64,000 bases of DNA from Humulus lupulus (taxonomy: Eukaryota; Streptophyta; Magnoliopsida; Rosales; Cannabaceae), in the NCBI RefSeq assembly GCF_963169125.1, contig NC_084794.1:153956858-154020857 (forward strand), read 5' to 3'. The position numbers and the translations under genes are program-made. Every line of letters starts with the position of its first letter. Position 1 is the first letter of the stretch. The notes beneath the pieces are model-generated. The model made no database searches and was not told the origin of the DNA. It worked only from the letters and a program-made list of their open reading frames with translations. This document shows positions 11,224-20,519 of the stretch, piece by piece.

Positions 11224-12835
11224 TGTAGAGTCCTAGAATATTTACCTAGCTAGCTAGATAGTATTAGTAGCAGTAGTTAGTATTAGTTAGTAGTATGTTA
11301 GTTACCGTGGATTTTGGTTCAAGTCGAGACTTAGTTGGAAACTCATAGCAACAGTTATGGATTTTATAAGTTTAACCATAGTTTAAGAATATTAATTATA
11401 ACATAAGGTTTAATTAATATTGCTAGTCATAGATACATATTTATTATAACCTATGGTTTAGATAGAGCTAATAAGAGTGTCACACTTGTCATAATTATGA
11501 TTATTAAGGAATTAAGTATTTTGATGAATAGTTTTAATAAAAGAAAGATCTAGAACCTTCCAGCAGCTGTTAGGATCGTATTATGACTCTGTTAAAGTTG
11601 TTTATCCAATTCAAAATTATGCTGAAAGAGTGCAAATACGTGTTTAATATATCAACGTATGCCGATATATCGCAGCATGGGGGCCGATAAATCGCTTATG
11701 GAAGATACGGAATACAAATCGACTTTGCACGAACGATTGATCGAGGCTCGGGAATACAGGGGGAGGCGATATATCACCTATGGGGGGCAATATATCGGCT
11801 CCATGTGAGTTTTTTGAAAAGTTTGGTTTTTCAATTTTAAAAATAGCCTTAACCACTTAGACCTGCCTTTGAACGATTTTGACCGAGTTCTGGGCATCAG
11901 TTGAACAAAAATTCAAATCTTTTTCATTTTATAATCATTTATTTATTCAAATTAAAAGGGTTAGTTTCACTCCTTGAACTCTATAAATAGGATCTAGTGC
12001 TCAGCCATTTTCTTCATTCTTCAGGTATTTGATCAGAGCCTCCAAGGTGTTAGTGTTACTATAGAGAGATACACTTAGGTTTTGGGTTAAAGCTTTATCA
12101 TTCTAAGCTTTTATAAATACTTGGGAAGTGAGATTTAGTGTGATTTCGGTGTTGAGGTTTAGACCAATCCATAAGATCATTCAAGGTATTCATATTCTTA
12201 AGTTAAGTTCTATATGGTTCTTTAGTTTTCTTTTATTCAGATCCTAACTCTTGTTATTGATTTTTTATTAGGTATTTAAGTTCTTGAAACTTAAGGTTCT
12301 TCTTGGTAAATTTCTTCTTGGATGGTATAGTGTTCTTTTTCATCTCTTTTTCTTTAGATTCTCACCATTTTACTGTTGGTTTACAGGAGTGTTCTAATCC
12401 CGTTCTTGTTCCCAAATATCCCGGCTTTTGGTAAGGAAAATATGATAGATTTTATGTGCTTATATGTTATGATATGTTTATGTTATGATAAGTTTATTTT
12501 ATGATATGTATATGTATAGTATGTTTTATAGTCCTTGGGCATATGACTTGTTTAGATAACAAGCCCCAAGAATATGTTTTATAGTCCTTGGGCATATGAC
12601 TTGTTTAGATAGCAAGCCCCACAAATTTATGGGCATATGAATTGTTTAGATAATAAGCCCCACAAATTTATGGGCATATGACTTGCTTAGCTAACAAGCC
12701 CCAAGAAGTATGATGGCCATTGTAGTCCTATACGATATATGTTTTTTTAGTCATATGTTTTATAGTGTACATTTATGATATAGTCTTATGCTTATGATTT
12801 ATGTTATATGTTGTTAGTAGATTTCCCTTCCTGGG
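11224..12835 (+). repeat. Truncated chromovirus LTR fragment inside the minisatellite
   Basis: It starts TGTAGAGTCC in the middle of a minisatellite unit. It has a TATA box in CTATAAATAG at 11981-11990, and at its right end a CTTCCTGGGC-like segment. In the two complete solo LTRs of this window the corresponding GCTGGGC segment continues with about 400 bp more. No right-hand copy of the TGAGG flank is found, so the 3' end was probably lost by deletion after insertion. Confidence 0.6.
12523..12712. repeat. Short tandem repeat in the LTR fragment
   Basis: Four copies of a module GGGCATATGACTTGTTTAGA followed by TAACAAGCCCCA, spaced about 41-53 bp apart. The first two copies are joined by GTTTTATAGTCCTT and the last two by CAAATTTAT. 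Confidence 0.85.
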
Positions 12836-13085
12836 CAATCTCAAAGGAACTGAGCAATATGAATGCTCAAAGGTTTCGAGGAACTCTAGGAACCAAGCCA
12901 AATGAATGCTCAAGGTTTTGTGGATATCGAGGAACCAAGCAAAATGAATGCTCAAGGTTCCAAGGATCTCGAGGAACCGAGCAATATGAATGCTCTAGGT
13001 TTCGAGGACCTCTAAGAACCAAGCAATATGAATGTTCAAGGTTCCGAGGACCTCAAGGAACCGAGCAATATGAATGCTTCAGGTT
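12836..13085. repeat. 42-bp minisatellite, second block
   Basis: About six further units of the same 42-bp repeat, separated from the main block by the LTR fragment. The unit sequence and spacing are the same, so the two blocks were one array before the insertion. Confidence 0.9.
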
Positions 13086-13380
13086 ACCTCTTCCCTTCAG
13101 ACAATCCCAAGCGACCCTAAACATGCGGTAGATCTTGGGAGTGACATCTTGCCCTAGGTAGGTTCCAATTCTTGAGCATACCTTTGGGAATAGGTTCCCA
13201 TATCTAACCTACCTCAGATGTTCACATCTGAGGTTATTCGCCAATGAGGGGGAGTTGATGAGCCAATCCGCCAGCTACTACAGCTATATGTCTGAGATAT
13301 TACCCAACAGAGATGGTTTGGGAAAGCTAGTCGCAAGGTGAATTTCAGTGAGTCCAATGTCTCTTTCCTTGTGTTCAGCT

Positions 13381-13396
13381 CTCAATGAACGCACCA
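13381..13396 (-). other. Primer binding site of the minisatellite element
   Basis: On the minus strand the sequence after the 5' LTR is TTTTGGTGCGTTCATTGAGA. The TGG at 13396-13394 can pair with a tRNA CCA end. The same phrase, with one or two differences, follows the 5' LTRs of G1 (15065) and G2 (49260). The tRNA cannot be named by eye. Confidence 0.65.
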
Positions 13397-13399
13397 AAA

Positions 13400-13854
13400 T
13401 GTTGTCTCATTTTTTCGTTAAGTCGTCTAACACCTAAAGAATAATATTGAGAAGATTTTTTATAACTAAATAAAGTATAAGAAATGTGTCTAGTGCCCAG
13501 AAATAATGGATAGAGAGAGTTTTATAGTGGTTCAGCCCCAGAAAGATGGCTTGCATCCACTTAGTCACTGTCATTGATCTTGCAAGCCATTGATTACATT
13601 TGTGTTTAGCTTTTAGCTATTTGACTCCATTGAAGATGAAGAGAGCTCTTTCTGTGAAAAGTTTCTGCCCCTTTTCTCTCCTTCCCCTCTCTTTTCGGTC
13701 CCTACTCCTCTTATTTATATGAAGGAGTTAAGGTTACATTTGAGTAGGCTTAAGTTATTGGGCTTGGCTCACTAATTATACAAAGTAAAAAGTGACTGGG
13801 CCTTAGGCATGATCTGGGACGATGAGTAGTGACACTCCAAAAATGGGTATAACA
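13400..13854 (-). repeat. 5' LTR of the minisatellite element
   Basis: 455 bp, the direct repeat of 8894-9325. It differs by scattered substitutions and a ~25-bp segment around 13755-13780 that the left copy lacks. It is followed by the TATGT duplication at 13855-13859. Confidence 0.9.
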
Positions 13855-13859
13855 TATGT

Positions 13860-14480
13860 TATGTAGTCATGTAAATATATATCTATGTCAATGTTGTGTT
13901 TAGATGTCATATATGTAGAGATTATTGATATAATATTTGTATATACTATAGATCTATAATTCATTCTATTATATATTGAAGAAAAAAATGAAGTGATTTT
14001 TATTAAAATTACAGACAATGTTTTGCCATAATTTTTTAATACATTTATGTCATAAATTATATTAAACATATTTTATTTATTTTTATGATATTGTTTATTT
14101 ATTTAAAATTTATAATTAAAAAAACTAAAAATAAATACATATTTGAATAAACATATTTATAACTTTAAAACTAAGCAAACGTTCATTTCACGTTATTTTT
14201 ACCTAGTGCATATATATATATATATTAAGTAAAAGCACCGTGAGAGTTTTATTTAGAAAACATATTAATTTATTCTTATTATGTTTTTTTAATTGTCAAA
14301 TAAATAAACAATATATATAATAAAATAATGACATAAACATATATATTTTTAAAACAATTAAACCAAAATATTGTCCATAGTTTTAAAAAAATAAAAAATA
14401 ATAAGATAAATTTTATTTTTTTAAAATAAAAAATCATTAAATTAAGAATTCGTTAGATACATACTTTTTGTGTACACATA
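13860..14480. other. AT-rich DNA, partial unit of the array continued at 35361
   Basis: No gene is visible. The segment around 14249-14460 resembles 36803-36975 and 37753-37930 (TTTATTTAGAAAA followed by an ATTAATTTAT-type stretch). It is therefore the end of a further unit of the AT-rich repeat that continues after 35360. The last five bases, ACATA (14476-14480), are the left target duplication of the G1 element. Confidence 0.6.
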
Positions 14481-15061
14481 TGTTTACCCAAAAAAGACTC
14501 ACTTGATGATGTGACAAGATTAGTACGCACGTGAGATGCGCGTGACTATTTAAGTAGTTACGTTCGGGTCGACCATCGACCAGAGGAGAATTCACACGGC
14601 AAAGTGGATATTTCATAGGCGACGAGGGATGGTCACAGTATGTCTGATATTTTCTAGAGATATGTAATCTTGTATTTATGTAAAAAGTGTAATTTCTATT
14701 ATTATTCAGATATGTTTGTATTAAATGTAATCAAGGTCCATCGGCCTATAGGTGGATCCTTGAGCCTATAAATAGGACTCAAAGGGCTCATGAGAGGGAT
14801 CTTTGGGGACTGAGAGAGAAAATAATTGTTCTTACACAATTCTTTGTATCTATTACTGAGCTTGTGAAACTCAGTAAACCCTTGTTTACTAATCGCAGGT
14901 TCCCTTCACATTAATAAGAACACTAAGTGGATGTAGGTCATTACCATCACTTGGGGCCGAACCACTATAAATCCTTGTGTCATTTATCTTCTTGACTTGA
15001 ATTCATCTAATTTCTATCGTTTTATTTGACTCCATGTCGTTGACCAAATAAAGGGTCAACA
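14481..15061 (+). repeat. 5' LTR of G1
   Basis: 581 bp, TGTTTACCC...GGGTCAACA. It carries a TATA box (TATAAATA, 14767-14774) and matches 34780-35360 closely along its whole length. Confidence 0.93.
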
Positions 15062-15064
15062 TTT

Positions 15065-15083
15065 TGGTACTTTCATTGAGAGC
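15065..15083 (+). other. Primer binding site of G1
   Basis: TGGTACTTTCATTGAGAGC begins three bases after the LTR. G2 (49260, minus) and the minisatellite element (13396, minus) have the same site with C or G changes. The tRNA is not identified. Confidence 0.65.
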
Positions 15084-15110
15084 TGAACTCAAGACCTCCA
15101 AGAAGATCGA

Positions 15111-17046
15111 ATGGTGAAAACAACTAGGAAAACTAGGCAAACCTCTGGGAATGTGCCAAACCAACCTCCTCCACAAGGTGTAGCTGAGGATGAGCCACAG
15201 GTGGAATTGGAAGAAGAGGAGATGGATTCTGAGACTTTGTGGACGACATTGATTGTGTTGCAAGAGGAATTAGCTAGTTTGAGAGCTAATCAAGAAAATG
15301 TGGCTGAAACAATGGTGTTGCAGCAAAGGGAGATTGACCGGCAGCGCCAAGAACTGAATGAGAGGCAAACTGACATGGGCCATCGACAAAGGGATGCCAC
15401 TGCGGCCTTGGAGGCAGCCATTCAGTTGGCAAGAGGACAACCTACACCTACCTCCCAAGTGGATTAGCCACCTAATACTCACCCACAACAAAATCCACAT
15501 TCAAAACATCCCCGGCATCACCACAACCCATGAATCCTCAGGGGCCAGAGCAACCTCTTGCTACTCAACAGGAAAGGCCATTCCAGGATCCTGAGCAACA
15601 ACCACCCTCTCGCGCTGGTCGAAATAATACCCAGCAGTAAAGGCAGAATAGGGTCAAACAACATCCTAGAAGCCCTAGACACCAGAAGGCTGAGGAACAA
15701 AACCCTCCGAGCGGAGGACAATGTCCTTCGGGGAGTAGAAGGCATGTGGAGTCAAGCTCTGTGGTCAAGGGTCCCCCATGACATAATGATGTCAGGGGAC
15801 CTACTGACCAACGCAGGCCTCCACCTATCTATCGGGACGTTCCAGCAGGGAGAGGGAAATAGTGCGAATAGCAAGTTGCATCGTCATAGATCACAATTTA
15901 GAGATGGCCATGATTATAATGAGGCGGATTCTAGCAGGAGAAATGTTGTTCAATGGCAAGAGGAGAGGGGTGAAGGATAGAACCCCCACCAATGGAGAAC
16001 CGACCAATAAACCAAAATGCGGGGGGGGGGGGGGGGGGGGGGGGCAACCTAAACAACCCAATGTCTTTGACAGACTAGGTGTGAGCGAGCAAAGGCGTAG
16101 TGATGAAGATCTGAGGGATGTTCTCAATGATCAAAGGGAAAGGCACAATGAGTATTTCCCCCCAGCACTGGTCACTCCAGCAGTACCAGATGTTGTACAA
16201 GCCCAGTTAGATGCATTAAATTAGGTCGTCCAACAGCTGGTTGGGAACCGGACATCCCATATAGAATTTGATCGGAGAAAGGGCACCCTATTTGTGCATA
16301 GAATCACTATGGCAGAGAGCAAATTTAAAATGTCGGTCTTGCCAAACTTCACTGGATTGAAGGATCCTGTATCTCATGTTAACACAAATTTGAGATACAG
16401 ATGGACATCCAAAAGGTGTCAAACGATGCTCGGTGCAAAAAACTTCCGGCAACTTTATCCGAAACTGCTCATGAGTGGTTTTTCAAATTCCCTCCGGCTA
16501 GTATAGTTTCTTAGGAAATGTTTGTAAAGAAGTTTTATGGACATTTCTATACTGGTCGAGTACATCTAACAGAGGCCAATCAGTTGGTCAAAATACACCA
16601 GAAGGAAGGAGAGACCCTGAAAGGGTATATTCAACGATTCATGCGAGCCACTACTGGGGCCAAGACGGTTGGGGATGAGGGAAAGATGATGGCTCTCACT
16701 GTTGCGGTATGGTGCCACTCTTCCCTTTGGAACAATTTACGAAAGAATGGAGTCAAGAGCACTCAGGAATTTCTGGATCAAGCAGACAGGCACATCAAGA
16801 TCGAGGAGGCCATCGCTAATGAAGGAAAGTCTCCTACAAACGACCAGGGCCATAAAGAAGATCCCACCAAAGCTGCCAATGGATCAGAGAAAACCAATGG
16901 CAATGGTAAAAATAATGGGAAGAATGGGGGAAAAAGGGCGAACCATGAGCCAACAACAATAACTAAAAAGCACCCAAAACATAATAGATACAAGTCAAGG
17001 TTCACCAATTACACAATCCTAGTTGATAGTCGAGCGGAGGTATACC
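15111..17046 (+). pseudogene. G1 gag pseudogene, first part
   Basis: The start at 15111 opens an N-terminal region that is acidic (ELEEEEMDSE) and then coiled-coil-like, rich in Gln, Glu and Arg; the G2 gag starts similarly. A Pro/Gln-rich linker and a capsid-like region follow: the DRLG...EDLRDVLNDQRE block near 16065-16140 and the HIEFDRRKG block near 16255. The capsid end at 16518-17046 has KGYIQRFMRAT. Several stops and frameshifts occur, plus a run of 24 G at 16021-16044. A solo LTR interrupts gag at 17052. Confidence 0.8.
16021..16044 (+). repeat. Run of 24 guanines in gag
   Basis: A homopolymer of 24 G lies where related gag would read a short glycine stretch before QPKQPNVFDRL. It can form G-quadruplexes. 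It could also be an assembly or sequencing artefact. Confidence 0.9.
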
Positions 17047-17051
17047 AGGCC

Positions 17052-19478
17052 TGTAACGACCCAAATTTCCTAATAAGGTTTAGGACCTTGGTTAAGAGGT
17101 CGGGAGGGCCATAATTGCATACTTGTGTGTATATTGGTAGGCTAATGTTGAGACCACATTATTATGTGGGTATGTGTTGCAGCTTGTGGCTTGAGGCGAT
17201 CCTAACAAGCGGTTTAGCGGGAAAGTCACAGCGGGGATTTATACCCGGCTCGGGGTGAGCCTGGGGATGTATCTGGGAATTTGGAGAATATATTGGAGAC
17301 GATTTGATATTGAGAAATATAATTGGTGATTAGTTGGGTATTGGAAAGTAAGTGGTAAATATTAAAGACATTAAAGGAATTAGTGGGAATTGGGAGTAAT
17401 GACCAAAATTCCCCTAGGATGATTTAAAGGTTTAGTTATTAGTGGGAGAGCAAGGTGGTCATTTGGCTTACTAAAGGATAGGCTATATTCTGCTTTATAA
17501 TCTTAGTGGAAGATGTAGATAAACTCAGAAGCTTAAGGAAAAGAAAAGAAGAAGGAAAGAAAGAAAAACAGGACACTTAGAGTTATCTCTCTCTCTCTCT
17601 CTCATTCAGTTAGGTCATCTCTTCACCATTCTTTGTGAGTTTTGGAGCTGGAATTCCAGAGTAAGCTCAGGATGGAGCTTAGGGCTAAGGACCTTGGTGA
17701 AGCTAGAAGAACTAGCAGGGTTTAGCCAGTCAATTGAGGTAAGTTTTAAGGTTTCCTGATGTGTTTTTCTGGGTTTTAATGAGATGGTTTCTAAGTTTGA
17801 GTTTTGGATGGAATAAAGGGATATGAACCTGAGGAGTTGAAGGGCTTGAGGCTGGTTGGATGCTAGGGATAACCTAAGGTCGAAATCCTCCATAGAAGGT
17901 AACAAGTTCTGGCTTTGATGTTCTAAGTATTTGAGTTTCTGGTTGAATCTTTCAGTTCTTGGGTTCAATGTTTGTTTTTCTAGTTTGATGATGCATGTGG
18001 TTAAGTCTTGTGTTATTGAGTTGTATGGGGTGAGATATATGTGATGGTAGACTCAATTTGGTGTGCAATTGAGGGTTGGAAGGGTTCCAAGGGGTGTTGG
18101 TTCGAGGAAAGTTGAAGAGGGGAAAACAGAGTGCTGCTGGTCTGTGACTAGCGCTGTAGCGCTAGCCTTTGGGCGCTACAGCGCTAGGCTAGGGCTTCCT
18201 GGGCGTTTTGGTTCTGCCTGTAGCTCTATGGCGCTTCCTTAGAGCGCTGTAGCGCTACCCTGTCTCCAGAAAGAGGTTTTTCAGTTTTTCCTTAGGGTTT
18301 TTGCCCGAAGGCTCGGGGTTTGATTCCACCACCCCGTTTGGTGGAATTAGGGCTTCCCGGGGGCTCGGGATTGGTCCCAAGGCTAGGTTTTGGATTTGAA
18401 GTTTGGTGGTGATTCTGATCTATGGCTGTGACTAGGTACGCGCTAAGGTTCAGACGGGATCGTGCTTGAGGATCAATTGGACGAGCTAGCGAAATCTAAA
18501 GGTAAGAAAGCTGCACCTGATTATGTGGTTAGGTTGGGACTAAGTGTTCCCTATGTTAGTATGCATTGCTATGTGAATGTGATTAACCATGTGAACATGA
18601 TGGGACTAATAGCTCCCTATATGTGTATATCATGTCATGAGGTGGTATTATGCCATGGGACATGCGATAACTGACCTAAGGGTGTCGGAATCAATATTTG
18701 TGCACAGGGCGCGGCTCGGCCACTGGTAGCTGAGGCAACTTATTTATCACTGAGCTCGGTTAAGCTGGCCAGAGTCAGTGAGTACTACACTGGGGGCGGC
18801 CTAAGTGAGCCGAAGACAGTGGGTTAAATAGAGGGTGCGACCTAAGGGCGCCGACCTTGAGTATTACTTGATGGATGTGATAAACTATTGATTATGAGCG
18901 TGAATATTGTGTTATGGATATGATTTGTTGACTGTCTGGATGACAAATTGTTAATCTATTAAGTGTTATCACTGATTGGGTGAATGTTATGAAATGCCGA
19001 ATTCCTGGTTGTGCATTGTGGATTATTTGATTAATGATGTTGATCTTGCTATGATATCATGCTTTCTTGCTGGGCCTCGGCTCACGGGTGCTACGTGGTG
19101 CAGGTAAAGGCAAGGGTAGGCTATGTCAACCATGAGTTGGTGAGCTCTAGGGGCGAGGTGTACATTGTCAGCTGCTCGGCCGCCACGGTCAAGGAATTGT
19201 ACAGGGACGGAATCCTAAAATGTTTATTTTGCCATTAGAGTGGCTTGAATTATTTGTAACTCTTGGAATTTGCTGTAACTAAGTCATCTAAACCCTGTTT
19301 TGAGTTTCCATGTATTAAACTGTCATTTTTAATGAAAATAGCCTGTTTGTGACCAAAATCTTTTATTCCTAATCCGTTGATGACGTTGGATTCACATTTT
19401 GTTTAAATGACTTGATTAGCAAGTCTTGCACTATTTTAAACACATAGTGTAACGGTCTTGGTTATCCAGGGCATTACA
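17052..19478 (+). mobile_element. Solo LTR of a chromovirus (Tekay-like)
   Basis: 2427 bp from TGTAACGACCC to GGGCATTACA, flanked by identical AGGCC (17047-17051 and 19479-19483). There is no PBS, interior or second LTR. It holds a CT microsatellite (about 17585-17602), GC-rich palindromic words (18148-18260) and the segment GGCTCACGGGTGCTACGTGG near 19080, which recurs in the solo LTR at 60722-62960. It disrupts G1 gag and probably arose by recombination between two LTRs. Confidence 0.92.
18148..18260. repeat. GC-rich inverted words in the solo LTR
   Basis: The near-palindrome CTAGCGCTGTAGCGCTAG (18148-18165) is followed by the inverted copy GCGCTACAGCGCTAGGC (18173-18189) and a third AGCGCTGTAGCGCTA near 18243. 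Strong stem-loops are expected in RNA or single-stranded DNA. Confidence 0.85.
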
Positions 19479-19483
19479 AGGCC

Positions 19484-20341
19484 AGTCATACTACTGCTCC
19501 CTTTAGGCGACCAACCCCAATCAGGAAAGATATATCCAAGAGAGATACTACCAAGTTTTGTCGTTTTCATAACGACTATGGCCACGACACCAACGAGTGA
19601 AACTAGCTCAAGGACGAGAATGAGTTTCTTATCAAACAAGGACATATGAGGAGGTATGTGCGAGCGGCTGGAGGTTCTTAGCAAAGGGCTCAAGGAGGCA
19701 ACGAGCAGGCGCCTATACGCCAACGCTCACCTCCTTTATAGCCGGCTCCAGTTGTTGGTACATTGATGACCATCTGTGGAGGACCATGTATAGCAGGTGA
19801 TAGTGGGAAGGCAAGAGAAAGGTATGCCAAAACCTTACGTCACGATCAGGGTATTGAAATGTTGAATGTCGAGGAGCGAACTCCCAAAAAAGCTTGAATA
19901 GAGGAAGAATCAATAAGTTTCTGTGAGCTAGACGCTCAGCATGTTCGATTTCCCCACTCAGATCCTCTGGTTGTGGATGTTTAGATCGCCAACATGATGG
20001 TCAAGTGAGTGTTGGTGGATACAGGAAGTTCAGTCAACATTTTGTATAAATCTTCATTGGAAAGGATGAAATTGTCAGTGGAAGATTTGGAACCATGCAA
20101 AAAAACCATTGGAGAAGGGCTCGCACCGACTGGCTCGATCAGGTTTCCAGTCACAGTAGGGGCTGCACCTACAAACATGACATTACTCGCTACTTTTATA
20201 GTAGTTAATTGCCCTTTCGCATATAACACTGTGATTGGAAGGCCCATTCTCGTTGATTTGCGGGCAGTGACCTCAGTATGGCATTTGGCCATGAAGTTTC
20301 CAACCAACGCAGGAATTGGATGCGTGTTGGGAAACCAGTGA
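19484..20341 (+). pseudogene. G1 gag end and protease pseudogene
   Basis: After the solo LTR, gag resumes with the FCRFHNDYGHDT block near 19555-19590, a conserved segment of Tat-type gag. The aspartic protease follows: its active site LVDTGSS is at 20012-20032 (DTG at 20018-20026), with the NTVIGRPIL flap/ending block near 20227. Protease would cleave the Gag-Pol polyprotein. Stops at 19596, 19678, 19737, 19895 and 19981 break the frame. Confidence 0.85.
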
Positions 20342-20519
20342 GAAGCACGGGAATGCTATATTTCCTTGATCACAAAAGAAAAAAGAGGCGGATCGGGAGA
20401 AATAGTCGAGAAAAGGTTGCTGGTGACAAATGAAATACAAGCCCAATTAGGTGAACAAGTCACCAAATAGGGTATTGCCCAAAGTGAGGATAGGGATTTA
20501 GATCCTTGCTTTGGGGATT

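Larger units (their letters stand above)
8894..13854 (-). mobile_element. Complete non-autonomous LTR retrotransposon (LARD/TRIM-like) with minisatellite interior
   Basis: Two direct LTRs (8894-9325 and 13400-13854) flank an interior with no gag or pol. The flanks carry identical 5-bp target duplications TATGT (8889-8893 and 13855-13859). On the minus strand the order is 5' LTR, a PBS starting TGG, a leader of about 300 bp, a 42-bp minisatellite interrupted by an LTR fragment, a G-rich polypurine tract and the 3' LTR. PBS and polypurine tract match those of the Tat-type elements in this window, so mobilisation by their enzymes is likely (inference). Confidence 0.9.

Noticed and set aside
11644..11856. 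70-codon minus-strand ORF
   Set aside because: Within an LTR fragment, no domain or homology seen.
13803..14069. 88-codon minus-strand ORF
   Set aside because: Crosses the end of the LTR and its target duplication into AT-rich DNA; cannot be one gene.
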